From the NCBI RefSeq assembly GCF_004345265.1, contig NZ_SLUM01000007.1, forward strand, positions 1-64,000: a DNA stretch of 64,000 bases, read 5' to 3'. Under the pieces are notes generated by a model. That model ran no database searches. It saw nothing but the letters and a program-made list of their open reading frames with translations, and was not told the origin of the DNA. Of this stretch, positions 25,493 to 33,466 are shown one piece after another. The translations under genes were made by a program, and so were the position numbers. The first letter of the stretch is position 1, and each line of letters starts with the position of its first letter. This stretch comes from Allofournierella massiliensis (GTDB lineage: Bacteria; Bacillota; Clostridia; Oscillospirales; Ruminococcaceae).

Positions 25493-25602
25493 AAAGAGGA
25501 TTGCCGGGGCACCTGCAGCAAAAATGTAATCAAGGATGAGCGCTGGTTTTCCATGCAGCTGCAGCCGAAAAGCTGCCTGTGATACAAACGGGAGGAAAAG
25601 AA

Positions 25603-26484
25603 ATGTACCGATACGAACCGATTGAAGGGCCGCCGCTTGCCGAACTGGCGGAATGCCTGAATCTGGCTTTTTCGGATTACTATCTTCCAGTCCGGCTGAA
25701 TGAGTCTGCACTTGCCGGAATCTGCAAAGCAAGCAGAGTGGATGAGAAGTTGTCCTTCGCTGCGTTCCAGGGAGAGCAGATGGTGGGGGCGCTCCTTCAT
25801 TCCCGGGGCATTTACCGAGGAAAAACCGTGCTGTTTGATGTGGCTGCAGGTGTTATTCCGGAGCATCGAGGAAAAAAGGTCTTTACAAACCTCTTTTCAT
25901 TTGCAGAGCAGGAAGCCAGACGTCAGGGCGTGGAGGCCTGCTGTCTGGAGGTGCTGCAGCAAAATGAAAAGGCAATTGCACTGTATCAGAAGGTCGGCTT
26001 TTCGATTTGCAGGGAGTTTGTTGTGCTGCGGGTGGATGATTTCTGCCCGACCTCTTCGGCTTCGCAGACTGTGGAATTTACAAATTATGAACCATTCCCT
26101 TTTCAGAGAGAAGCCGGTGGCTACTATCCGCTTCCTTCCTATGAACATTCGGATGATGTTATCCGGCATAATCCGGAACTATATGGAGTGGCATTTGTAA
26201 AAAGAGAAGTGGCGCCCGCATATTGTGTTTATGCAAAGGCGGATAGGAGGATCATCCAGATGGGGTGCCAAAACATTGAGGATCTGGAAGCGATTCTACG
26301 AAACCTGCTTATGCGCTATGGTTCAGTCACAGTGAAAAATATTGATGCAGGGAACGGGCGATTCTGGAATTGTTCGGCCGGCTCGGCTTCAAAGAGGTGG
26401 CAAGACAATTCGAAATGGAAAAGCGGATCGTTCCATAAGAAGTACAAAAAGGAGCCGAAGCAAACGCTTTGGCTCCTTTTGTGA
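25603..26484 (+). CDS. GNAT N-acetyltransferase with an altered C-terminus
   Basis: The acyl-CoA-binding N-terminal GNAT domain is complete: VLFDVAAGVIPEHRGKKVFT (motif A, R/Q-x-x-G-x-G/A-like) and EVLQQNEKAIALYQKVGF (motif B). A second, shorter GNAT-like half follows (VAFVKREVAPAYCVYAKADR). The last 40 codons run out of frame: in the +2 frame from 26358 the family-like ending AILELFGRLGFKEVARQFEM followed by a stop at 26436-26438 is found. Restoring one G in the GGG at 26356-26358 joins the two. As written the protein has 293 residues and an unrelated Lys-rich tail. The substrate is unknown. GGGAGG precedes the ATG. Confidence 0.75.
   Translation: MYRYEPIEGPPLAELAECLNLAFSDYYLPVRLNESALAGICKASRVDEKLSFAAFQGEQMVGALLHSRGIYRGKTVLFDVAAGVIPEHRGKKVFTNLFSFAEQEARRQGVEACCLEVLQQNEKAIALYQKVGFSICREFVVLRVDDFCPTSSASQTVEFTNYEPFPFQREAGGYYPLPSYEHSDDVIRHNPELYGVAFVKREVAPAYCVYAKADRRIIQMGCQNIEDLEAILRNLLMRYGSVTVKNIDAGNGRFWNCSAGSASKRWQDNSKWKSGSFHKKYKKEPKQTLWLLL
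26447..26481. terminator. Terminator after the GNAT gene
   Basis: Stem AAAAGGAGCCGAAGC / GCTTTGGCTCCTTTT around AAAC, ending in a T-run. It lies just beyond the restored-frame stop at 26438, which supports that stop as the original gene end. Confidence 0.85.
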
Positions 26485-26533
26485 TCTGCAGGGTATCCAG
26501 GATAAAAATGAGATGCTGTGTCTGCCGTTTGGC

Positions 26534-27385
26534 TCATTCGTGAATTTTCAGATTGTGAAGCATCCGGATGAACGCTGGACTGTTATGGTCCACAATGCCA
26601 CTGCGTCCGGTGTCCAAAGCGTCAATTCGTTCCATCTCTTCGGGGGTTAAGGCAAAATCCCAGATATCAAAATTTTGCTCCATGCGATTTTTGTGTACGG
26701 TTTTCGGGATGACCACAACACCTCGCTGAATGTTCCAGCGCAGCGCTACCTGAGCAGCAGTTTTGCCGTGGGAACGGCCGATTTCGGTCAATACAGGATT
26801 CGTGAAAAGCCCGAATTGTCCTTCTGCAAAGGGGCCCCATGCTTCGGGAATCACCCCATAGTCCGCCATGACTTTCATAGCTTCTTTCTGATGGAAGAAG
26901 GGATGAATCTCAACCTGGTCCACAGCAGGCTTTACGGTTACGAATTCGCAGAAGTCCAGCAACCGGGCAGCATTGAAATTGCTTACGCCGATGGCCCGCA
27001 GGCGGCCTTCCTGGTATGCCTCCTCCATTGCCCGCCAAGCGCCGATGTAATCGCCCACCGGCTGGTGGATCAGATACAGATCCAGATAATCCAGACCCAG
27101 ATTGGCCAGAGAAGTCTGAATGGCTTTTTTTGCCGCCTCATAACTTGCATCCTGAACCCACAGTTTGGTGGTAATGAACAGCTCCTCACGGGGAACGCCG
27201 CACTTGGTGATGGCGGCACCCACGGCTTTCTCGTTCATATAGGCCGCCGCCGTGTCAATGAGGCGGTAGCCGCTGGCAATGGCATCCAGCACTGCCTGCT
27301 CGCACTGAACCGGGTCTGGTACCTGGAAAACGCCAAATCCCTCTAAAGGCATTTTTACACCGTTGTTCAAGGTTACATAATCCAT
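26534..27385 (-). CDS. Aldo/keto reductase (AKR3/AKR5-type)
   Basis: NADPH-dependent carbonyl reductase of 283 residues. Catalytic Asp and Tyr in LIDTAAAYMNEKAVG, Lys in LFITTKLWV, His in LYLIHQPVGD; cofactor segment VIPKTVHKNRM. The complete tetrad Asp-Tyr-Lys-His is present, unlike the ferredoxin-type reductase at 21926. The ATG at 27385 has GGAGTG upstream; a nearby earlier ATG at 27400 is less well placed. Divergent from lysR (3), its probable regulator. Confidence 0.92.
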   Translation of the reverse strand: MDYVTLNNGVKMPLEGFGVFQVPDPVQCEQAVLDAIASGYRLIDTAAAYMNEKAVGAAITKCGVPREELFITTKLWVQDASYEAAKKAIQTSLANLGLDYLDLYLIHQPVGDYIGAWRAMEEAYQEGRLRAIGVSNFNAARLLDFCEFVTVKPAVDQVEIHPFFHQKEAMKVMADYGVIPEAWGPFAEGQFGLFTNPVLTEIGRSHGKTAAQVALRWNIQRGVVVIPKTVHKNRMEQNFDIWDFALTPEEMERIDALDTGRSGIVDHNSPAFIRMLHNLKIHE

Positions 27386-27480
27386 TTTCACACACTCCAT
27401 TCGGATTTAACATAGTTGATGGTTCTGAAACCTATTATACCGGCAGAGGATATCAAAGTACAGAATTGGTTTCACATAGC

Positions 27481-27501
27481 AGTATTCGATAAACGAATAC
27501 T
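27481..27501. promoter_or_regulatory. Palindromic operator candidate (LysR 3 / aldo-keto reductase)
   Basis: Perfect inverted repeat AGTATTCG - ATAAA - CGAATACT just upstream of the lysR (3) -35 box. Confidence 0.6.
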
Positions 27502-27504
27502 GGA

Positions 27505-27533
27505 TTGCTGCGGATGGGACACTTTGTTATAAT
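27505..27533 (+). promoter_or_regulatory. Promoter of LysR (3)
   Basis: TTGCTG (27505-27510), 17-base spacer, TATAAT (27528-27533). On the other strand a TATAAT near 27436-27441 may serve the reductase, but its -35 is poor. Confidence 0.65.
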
Positions 27534-27556
27534 GGAGCAAAAGGGGAGTGTTATGG

Positions 27557-28426
27557 ATGGAATTGGAGCAACTGCGACAGCTGGTGGCCTTTGCGGAATA
27601 CGGTACGCTCTCTAAGGCAGCGGAGGTGTTACACCTTTCGCAGCCTTCTCTGAGCCGGACCATGCAGACACTGGAAGAAGAATTGCAGGGGAAGCTTTTT
27701 GTCCGACAGAAAAACCGCATTGTGCTGAATGAAACAGGATGGATTGCTGTGGAGCAGGCTCGAAAGGTTCTTTCTTCAGCAGAGGAGCTGGCCGAGCGGG
27801 TAAGGCTGGCCGAACGCTCCCGGCAAAGCATCAGCCTGGGGGCCTGTGCGCCGGTTCCCATTCAGGATCTGAGGCCACTGCTGCGGGAACTATATGGTGA
27901 AATCACCGTTTCTGCGGAGTTGAGGGATACAGATGAGGCGCTGCTGGAGGGACTTCACGAAGGGGAATATCAAATGGTGGTTACCCACCAGAAGCCGCCC
28001 GAGGACGAGGCGCTGTTCTGCTTCCCTTACCGGGAGGAGCATCTCAGTCTGCTGGTGCCTGCGGGGCACTCTCTGGCAATGCTGCCGGTTATTCATGCGA
28101 GCGACCTGGCTAACCAGAACCTTCTGCTCTATTCTGAGATCGGCTTTTGGACGCAGGTTTGCCGGGAAAAGCTGCCCGAGGCGCATTTTCTTTTCATGAA
28201 CGAATGGGATGCATTTGGGGACCTTGCAGGGCTGGGGGCATTTCCGTGCTTTGTTACAGATGCCTTTTCTCACCGGACGCAGGCTGTGAATAAGGTGGTG
28301 ATTCCCATTGAGGATCGGGACTTTCAAGCCACGTATTATTTTGTGTGTATGGTGCAGGAACAGGAAAAATTCCGTGAGCTCATCACTCGCCTTAAGGAAA
28401 AACGCTTCCGTACAGAACCGCTGTAA
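27557..28426 (+). CDS. LysR-family transcriptional regulator (3)
   Basis: The 289 residues: HTH LRQLVAFAEYGTLSKAAEVL with HLSQPSLSRTM and LQGKLFVRQKNRI, then an effector domain (ISLGACAPVPIQDLRPLLRE; FPYREEHLSLLVPAGH). Less similar to LysR (1) and (2) than they are to each other. The ATG at 27557 has AGGGGAG upstream. Transcribed away from the aldo/keto reductase across an intergenic region with a perfect palindrome. Confidence 0.92.
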   Translation: MELEQLRQLVAFAEYGTLSKAAEVLHLSQPSLSRTMQTLEEELQGKLFVRQKNRIVLNETGWIAVEQARKVLSSAEELAERVRLAERSRQSISLGACAPVPIQDLRPLLRELYGEITVSAELRDTDEALLEGLHEGEYQMVVTHQKPPEDEALFCFPYREEHLSLLVPAGHSLAMLPVIHASDLANQNLLLYSEIGFWTQVCREKLPEAHFLFMNEWDAFGDLAGLGAFPCFVTDAFSHRTQAVNKVVIPIEDRDFQATYYFVCMVQEQEKFRELITRLKEKRFRTEPL

Positions 28427-28459
28427 GGGCAAAAAAGTTAATGTTCCTTATGCTTCTGA

Positions 28460-28494
28460 AAAAGGCCCGCTCTTCGGCAAAGAGCGGGCCTTAA
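28460..28494 (+). terminator. Terminator of LysR (3)
   Basis: Stem AAGGCCCGCTCTT / AAGAGCGGGCCTT with loop CGGCA. Confidence 0.8.
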
Positions 28495-28502
28495 ACGAAA
28501 TA

Positions 28503-28533
28503 AAAAACACCACAGCCGAAACTGCGGTGTTTA
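28503..28533 (-). terminator. Second hairpin after LysR (3), oriented for the minus strand
   Basis: Stem AACACCGCAGT / ACTGCGGTGTT type pairing around CACAGCCGAA; on the minus strand it is followed by TTTTTTATTT. The region 28534-28660 holds no gene that I can see. Confidence 0.6.
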
Positions 28534-28682
28534 CTGTTGGAACATCGAAACACTATAGAGGCCAAAGCATTTCGGAGATTGAGCAGCAGTGGGTGTGATG
28601 CCCTTGCCTTCTGTGGCAAATCATGTAGCAGTATGCTATACTGAAACTGATCCATACGAATTTGGAAGGGAGCGGTATTGTA

Positions 28683-28874
28683 ATGAATTGTCCATTTTGC
28701 GGAGCAGAAATGATACAGGGCAAAGTGTGCAGTCGTGGGACATTATGGTGGCAGAGCGAATCGCATCGCCACCGTCTGAATGATGAGGGCGGTCTCGTGG
28801 CAAAATTGAGTGGCTACAGGGTCACCGCATACCGCTGTGAGAAATGCAAAAAAATCATAGTGGATGATAAATAG
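28683..28874 (+). CDS. Small zinc-ribbon protein (PF20097-type)
   Basis: The 63 residues carry two Cys pairs, MNCPFCGAEM at the start and YRCEKCKKIIVDD at the end, which together should bind one zinc. Between them lies WWQSESHRHRLN. Proteins of this kind are short, cytosolic and of unknown role. GAAGGGAG precedes the ATG at 28683, and a TATACT-like box lies near 28637. Stands alone, facing tRNA-Ala. Confidence 0.75.
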   Translation: MNCPFCGAEMIQGKVCSRGTLWWQSESHRHRLNDEGGLVAKLSGYRVTAYRCEKCKKIIVDDK

Positions 28875-28916
28875 GTAACGAACACAGACTCGAAGATATC
28901 GCTTATTAGTTGAAAA

Positions 28917-28950
28917 AAGGTCGTGAAATCAACGATTTCACGACCTTTTC
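28917..28950 (-). terminator. Terminator of tRNA-Ala
   Basis: Stem AAGGTCGTGAAATC / GATTTCACGACCTT with a three-base loop; minus-strand T-run TTTTTTC follows. It probably also stops plus-strand transcription from the zinc-ribbon gene. Confidence 0.85.
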
Positions 28951-29026
28951 TGGTGGACCTGGAGGGATTCGAACCCTTGACCTCTGCGATGCGAACGCAG
29001 CGCTCTCCCAACTGAGCTACAGGCCC
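28951..29026 (-). tRNA. tRNA-Ala (anticodon CGC)
   Basis: Minus strand GGGCCTG (29026-29020) pairs with CAGGTCC; the third pair is G3:U70, the alanine identity element. Anticodon stem CTGCG/CGCAG, loop TTCGCAT, anticodon CGC (reads GCG). T-arm GGTTCGAATCC. CCA is encoded at 28953-28951. Confidence 0.97.
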
Positions 29027-29046
29027 GTATGAAGATTACTTTTCAT

Positions 29047-29074
29047 ATTTTACTCTATTTTTTTGAAAAGTCAA
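29047..29074 (-). promoter_or_regulatory. Promoter of tRNA-Ala
   Basis: Minus strand TTGACT (29074-29069), 16-base spacer, TAAAAT (29052-29047). Confidence 0.65.
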
Positions 29075-29083
29075 TACCCAAAA

Positions 29084-29161
29084 ATAAAAAATCGAGCGCG
29101 TTTTCGATTTTCCGGCCAGAGCAGTTCAAACGCAAAGAAGCTGTTTGAAAATGCTCTGGCC
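29084..29161 (-). terminator. Double hairpin after the TrmH-type methyltransferase
   Basis: Minus strand: a long imperfect stem GGCCAGAGCA (29161-29152) / TGCTCTGGCC (29123-29114) and then a small hairpin AATCGA/TCGATT followed by TTTTTATTTTT near 29092-29080. The second part is a standard intrinsic terminator. Confidence 0.7.
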
Positions 29162-29168
29162 GAAGAAA

Positions 29169-30002
29169 TCAACTTCGGCGAAGACGCAGCTGCCAGAATG
29201 CTACAGCACTGGCGGCGGCAACATTCAGCGAGTCCACACCGTGTTCCATGGGAATCATTACAGTGTAATCACAACGGGCAATGGTCTGATGACTCAGCCC
29301 GTCACCTTCGGTGCCCAGCAAAACAGCCAGCTTTTCTTCCTGCTGCAGCCGTGGGTCATCGATGGAGATCGCCCGCTCATCCAGCGCCATCGCCGCTGTG
29401 GCAAAACCATGCCGGTGCAGCAGTTCCATGCCCGCCTCAGGCCAATCCGCAGGGCAATCTCCAATACGCGCCCAGGGTACCTGAAAGATGGTGCCCATGC
29501 TGACCCGTACCGCCCGGCGGCACAGCGGGTCGCAGCAGGTGGGGGTGAGCAGGACTGCATCCATGCCAAGGGCGGCAGCCGAGCGGAAAATCGCGCCCAT
29601 ATTGGTGGAGTCCACAATGCCTTCCAGTACAGCAATCCGCCGCGAACCATCGAGAAGCGCTTCGGCCTTCTGGAGTTCGGGGCGCTGCATGGCGCACAGA
29701 ATTCCCCGGGTGAGAGCATAGCCGGTAAGGCTGGCCAGTACATCCCGGTCAGCGGTGTAAACCGGTATCCCGGGGCAGCGCTCCATCAGCGGGGCACCCT
29801 GGCCCTGCAGATGTCGCCTCTCCATCAAAAAGGAAAGGGGAACACAGCCTGCATTTAAGGCCAACTCAATCACCTTCGGGCTTTCGGCGATGAAAACGCC
29901 GCGTTCGGTTTCCATCCGGGTTCTCAGCTGGGCTTCGGTCAGCCGGGCGTACACATCCAGTTCAGGAAAATTCAAATCGGTAATTTCGATAATTTTATTC
30001 AT
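29169..30002 (-). CDS. TrmH/SpoU-family RNA 2'-O-methyltransferase
   Basis: SAM-dependent methylation of a ribose in rRNA or tRNA. Of the 277 residues, an N-terminal substrate-binding region has GVFIAESPKVIELAL, and the SPOUT domain carries motif 1 VLEGIVDSTNMGAIFRSAAA (N-x-G-A-x-x-R), motif 2 VLLGTEGDGLS and motif 3 IPMEHGVDSLNVAAASAVA. The knotted SPOUT fold and all SAM-site residues are present. The exact target (23S rRNA or tRNA) cannot be told. Monocistronic; an extended -10 TGATATAAT lies near 30090 on its strand. Confidence 0.92.
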   Translation of the reverse strand: MNKIIEITDLNFPELDVYARLTEAQLRTRMETERGVFIAESPKVIELALNAGCVPLSFLMERRHLQGQGAPLMERCPGIPVYTADRDVLASLTGYALTRGILCAMQRPELQKAEALLDGSRRIAVLEGIVDSTNMGAIFRSAAALGMDAVLLTPTCCDPLCRRAVRVSMGTIFQVPWARIGDCPADWPEAGMELLHRHGFATAAMALDERAISIDDPRLQQEEKLAVLLGTEGDGLSHQTIARCDYTVMIPMEHGVDSLNVAAASAVAFWQLRLRRS

Positions 30003-30143
30003 ATTATAATACTCACTTGTATTGCAGGGTGGATGATGCAGAAAAGCATGCCGGTTTCGGTCGCTTTTCTTGCTCAGAATGGTTCTATTATATCATGCCG
30101 GCAGTTGCAGCGCCAGGCGAAGTAAAACGAAGAATAAAACCTG

Positions 30144-30172
30144 TTGCACGGTATGACATATTTCGCTACTAT
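30144..30172 (+). promoter_or_regulatory. Promoter of the Spo0A-like gene
   Basis: TTGCAC (30144-30149), 17-base spacer, TACTAT (30167-30172). It rules out the upstream start codons at 30144-30153 and supports the GTG at 30261. Confidence 0.55.
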
Positions 30173-30260
30173 TATATTAGGCAATGATACGCCCAAGCGG
30201 CCAAAGGCACTGCACAGTACCGCATTGGGCAGGAAAAAGATAAATGGTGGGAAGTTTTAC

Positions 30261-31049
30261 GTGGAAAAAGGCAATCGAGAACAGGTGCGGGAGGCAGTGA
30301 AAAACATCGTGTTGGTTTATGCCGACCCCATTATGCTGCAAACCCTGAACTGCCTGCTGAATATGAACGGTTATCAGGTTGTGAATTCCTTTCAGACCGG
30401 GCGCAGTGCCCTGCGCTTTTTGAAAAGTGGCCCCCAGGTGGACCTTGTTCTGCTGGGTTGCTATCTGCAGGATATGGACACCGTGCGCTTTCTGCGGCAG
30501 ATGGAGCAGGAATGTACCGACCAGCGCCTGCGCGTGATCCTGACCGGCCCGGCCCGCTACATCGAGCTGGTGGAACAGGGTCACTTGTCAAACTGTGTGG
30601 ATTATTATATGATAGAGCCATACGATCCGGACGATCTGCTGTCTGCGCTGGCGATGTTTTCACCGGCGCGCCGTTTGCATCAGGTCACACCGATGGATAA
30701 AATCATTCACCGGCAGCTGCGCGCGCTGGGTGTTTCCGATACGATGGAAGGATATTGGTACCTGGGTGGCTGCCTGCAGGAGTGGCTGCGACTGATCGGC
30801 TGCGGGCAGGTGCCCCAGATGAAAAGCGTACTGCCGGATGTGGCACGCTATCATGGTGTGGCGGTAAAAGCGGTGGAAAGCGGGATTCATCGGGTGATCC
30901 TGCAGCTGAAAAAAGAGGGGAAGATCCCTGCTCCCTATCAAAAAATGAAGCCGTTTCTTGGATGGCTGGCAGATCGTGTCTGGGCGGAATCCTTGCAGGA
31001 AGGTTTGAACGACGGTTATGAACAAGAGCCTGGAACAACAACTGTATGA
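30261..31049 (+). CDS. Spo0A-like transcription factor with degenerate receiver domain
   Basis: The 262 residues. N-terminal receiver fold (about 15-130: NIVLVYADPIMLQTLNCLL; PQVDLVLLGCYLQDMD; LRVILTGPARYIEL; YYMIEPYDPDDL). The phospho-acceptor Asp is replaced by Gly (residue 66, in L-L-G), the conserved Lys by Glu (119, in M-I-E-P-Y), and only one of the two acidic metal ligands (Asp22) remains; Thr95 is kept. The C-terminal domain (about 150-240) matches Spo0A_C: HRQLRALGVSDTMEGYWYL, then KSVLPDVARYHGVAVKAVES and GIHRVILQL, the Spo0A HTH. The GTG at 30261 follows GGTGGGAAG. It overlaps the kinase gene by 32 bases. Phosphorylation-independent control is inferred. Confidence 0.85.
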   Translation: MEKGNREQVREAVKNIVLVYADPIMLQTLNCLLNMNGYQVVNSFQTGRSALRFLKSGPQVDLVLLGCYLQDMDTVRFLRQMEQECTDQRLRVILTGPARYIELVEQGHLSNCVDYYMIEPYDPDDLLSALAMFSPARRLHQVTPMDKIIHRQLRALGVSDTMEGYWYLGGCLQEWLRLIGCGQVPQMKSVLPDVARYHGVAVKAVESGIHRVILQLKKEGKIPAPYQKMKPFLGWLADRVWAESLQEGLNDGYEQEPGTTTV

Positions 31050-31899
31050 AGAAAAGCAGAGGGGAGCGCTGTGCTCCGGCCTCTCTCACGAAATTTATCA
31101 GGCATTGTCTGCAATCCGGGCTTCCAGCGGGCTTTTGCGGCAGGCCATGGACAAGGAGTCGCCCCAGGTCTGCGGTCAGCTGGGCTGGGTGTTTGAAAAC
31201 ATTGATCAAAGTACCTTGCGGCTTAGCCGTGTGGCGGAAAACCTGCAGGACCTTTTGCAGGCGGAGCGGGGTACGCTGGTGCCGCGCATGGAGTCTCTGG
31301 ACCTGAAAAGTCAGTACGGGGAAGCGATGGCGCTGCTGGCCAATGGCGCTAAGCTTTATGGTGTCTCTCTGGAATGGGAATGCGGCCTGGAAAAGCCGCT
31401 CTTTCTTCCGGCAGACAGCGACTGGGCCGATAAGATCCTGTTGCATCTGGTGACCAATGCGGTGCTGTGCAGCGAACGGGGTCAGGTGGTGAAGGTGTCG
31501 CTTCAGCCGGGGGAAACATCGCTGGTCCTCACGGTGGAAGATCAGGGCCCGGGCCTGCCCGACTGGGTGAAGGAGCATCTGTTCGAGGCCTTTGTGGGGC
31601 AGTATGATCCCATGGGGGAAGGCGCGGCTGCCGGTGCGGGGCTGGGCCTTTATCTGGCGCATATGTATGCAGAAGCAATGGGCTGGACGCTGGAGCTGAA
31701 CAGCTCGCAGCGGGGAACAAAAGCCTGTGTTTTGATCCCGTTTGCCCAGGCAGAGACGCTGACCGGCGCAGCTGCTGAACCGGTGCTGCGAAGCGACGGG
31801 CGCGGCTGGCAGAAGTCTGTGCAGCGAAGCCGCGTTCTGGCGGAGCTGGGTGTATGGCAGGCCCGCAAGATCACGGATGAGGAACAGGAAAGCAGATAA
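31018..31899 (+). CDS. Cytosolic histidine kinase without sensor domain
   Basis: The 293 residues begin almost directly with the dimerisation/phosphotransfer domain: His24 in LSHEIYQALSAIRASSGLL (H-box H-E, but without the usual Pro). The ATPase domain has N-box HLVTNAVLCSERG, G1 VEDQGPGLPDW and G2 GAGLGLYLAHMYAEAMGW. No transmembrane helix, PAS or GAF domain precedes it. A C-terminal tail of about 50 residues (from AQAETLTGAA) is unrecognised. It overlaps the Spo0A-like gene, whose receiver lacks the acceptor Asp, so its partner must be another protein or the pair works without phosphotransfer. Confidence 0.88.
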   Translation: MNKSLEQQLYEEKQRGALCSGLSHEIYQALSAIRASSGLLRQAMDKESPQVCGQLGWVFENIDQSTLRLSRVAENLQDLLQAERGTLVPRMESLDLKSQYGEAMALLANGAKLYGVSLEWECGLEKPLFLPADSDWADKILLHLVTNAVLCSERGQVVKVSLQPGETSLVLTVEDQGPGLPDWVKEHLFEAFVGQYDPMGEGAAAGAGLGLYLAHMYAEAMGWTLELNSSQRGTKACVLIPFAQAETLTGAAAEPVLRSDGRGWQKSVQRSRVLAELGVWQARKITDEEQESR

Positions 31900-31908
31900 A
31901 AGTGTTAC

Positions 31909-31942
31909 GCCGGGGAAGGTTTTCCCCGGCATTATTTTTTGT
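31909..31942 (+). terminator. Terminator of the Spo0A-like/kinase pair
   Basis: Stem GCCGGGGAA / TTCCCCGGC followed by ATTATTTTTTG. Confidence 0.85.
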
Positions 31943-32015
31943 TTATTGTTTACAAGAAATATGTTTTATTGTAAAATAGGAACAAATATAATATGGATCA
32001 GGCGGTGTATTGGTT

Positions 32016-32726
32016 TTGGATACAAAATACAAGCGTATTTTATTGAAGGTCAGCGGGGAGGCGCTGGCGGGCAGCAAGGGCACCGGGTTCGATGAACCCA
32101 CCATGGAGACCATCTGCCGCGGCATCAAGCAGGCATATGATCTGGGCGTACAGATCGGCCTGGTTGTGGGCGGTGGTAACTTCTGGCGCGGCCGTTCCAG
32201 CGGCAACATGGAGCGCACCTGCGCCGATAAGATCGGCATGCTCGCAACCGTGATGAATTGCCTTGCAGTGGCGGATCAGCTCCGGCAGCTGGGTGTTCCC
32301 GCGCAGGTCCAGACCTCGATCGTCATGCCTCAGGTGGCTTCTGTGTTCACCCGTGACAGCGCGGTGGAGAGCATGGAGGCCGGCAACGTGGTTCTGTTCG
32401 GCGGCGGCACCGGCAACCCGCTCTTCTCCACGGATACTGCCAGTGCGCTGCGTGCCATTGAAACGGGCTGTGACGTGATGTTCAAGGCCACCATGGTGGA
32501 CGGCGTGTACGACAAGGACCCGAAAAAATATGCGGATGCCGTGAAGTACGACCAGCTTACCTTCACTGAGGTGCTGGAAAAGAACCTGGCCGTAATGGAC
32601 GGTACCGCGGCCACCCTCTGCCGGGAGAACAAGCTCCCGATTCTGGTGTTCGACCTGAAGGACCCGGACAATATCGCAAGAGCGGTGCGCGGCGAAACCA
32701 TCGGCACCCTGGTTGTGGAGGAGTAA
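32016..32726 (+). CDS. pyrH: UMP kinase
   Basis: Hexameric amino-acid-kinase-fold enzyme converting UMP to UDP. Of 236 residues: KRILLKVSGEALAG (ATP/UMP loop), GLVVGGGNFWRG, LFGGGTGNPLFSTDTAS, KATMVDGVYDKDP. The TTG at 32016 is favoured because GGCGGTG ends about eight bases upstream; a TTG at 32010 is also in frame but too close. First gene of the conserved pyrH-frr-uppS-cdsA-dxr-rseP-ispG-polC order. Confidence 0.95.
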   Translation: MDTKYKRILLKVSGEALAGSKGTGFDEPTMETICRGIKQAYDLGVQIGLVVGGGNFWRGRSSGNMERTCADKIGMLATVMNCLAVADQLRQLGVPAQVQTSIVMPQVASVFTRDSAVESMEAGNVVLFGGGTGNPLFSTDTASALRAIETGCDVMFKATMVDGVYDKDPKKYADAVKYDQLTFTEVLEKNLAVMDGTAATLCRENKLPILVFDLKDPDNIARAVRGETIGTLVVEE

Positions 32727-32833
32727 CAGCGTAGTTCTTGAGAGAAGCTGCGCTGAAAACCGGCCGCATATTGCCGCCGGAAAATCAAAGAGCAAAGGAT
32801 TCGGCCCCGGGCCGAAGAAAAGGAGTATAACAC

Positions 32834-33388
32834 ATGAGCACTTACACCAAGCCCTATGAAGACAAGATGAACGGCGCCATTCACCACCTGGGCAAAGAGC
32901 TGGCTGCTATCCGTGCCGGCCGCGCCAATCCCGCGATTCTGGACCGTGTGGCCGTGGACTACTACGGTACTCCCACCCCCATCAATCAGGTAGCCGCGGT
33001 GGCTGTGGCGGAAGCGCGCATTCTGACCATCACTCCCTGGGATACCTCTCTGATTCACCCCATTGAGCATGCGCTGCTGGTCAGCGATATCGGCATCAAT
33101 CCCACCAACGACGGCCGTGTGATCCGTCTGGTGTTCCCCGCTCCCACTGAGGAGCGCCGCCGTCAGCTCACCAAGGACGTGCAGAAGCTGGGCGAGGAGA
33201 CCAAGGTTGCAGTGCGCAATGTGCGTCGTGAGGCCATGGATAAGTTCAAGACCCTGAAAAAGAACAGCGAAATTACCGAGGACGACCAGAAGAATCTGGA
33301 AGAAGAGATGCAGAAGATCACCGATAAGTTCGTCAAGCAGATCGACAAGGACTGCGAGGCCAAGAACAAGGAGATCATGGAGATCTGA
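32834..33388 (+). CDS. frr: Ribosome recycling factor
   Basis: Splits post-termination ribosomes together with EF-G. Full-length at 184 residues with the hallmark IRAGRANPAILD, VDYYGTPTPINQVA and VRNVRREAMDKFK. AAGGAG lies nine bases before the ATG. A perfect short palindrome TTCGGCC/GGCCGAA sits just before that ribosome site (about 32800-32816) and might affect access to it. Confidence 0.96.
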   Translation: MSTYTKPYEDKMNGAIHHLGKELAAIRAGRANPAILDRVAVDYYGTPTPINQVAAVAVAEARILTITPWDTSLIHPIEHALLVSDIGINPTNDGRVIRLVFPAPTEERRRQLTKDVQKLGEETKVAVRNVRREAMDKFKTLKKNSEITEDDQKNLEEEMQKITDKFVKQIDKDCEAKNKEIMEI

Positions 33389-33466
33389 TCCCCGGGCAAC
33401 AAATATTATGTGCCGCGTGCGAGCTTTGCGCGCGGCACCACTTTGTAACAGGAGAGATTTGCGCTT

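Noticed and set aside
30144-30260. N-terminal extension of the Spo0A-like protein (39 codons)
   Set aside because: The promoter boxes fall inside it and it has no family similarity; the GTG at 30261 fits better.
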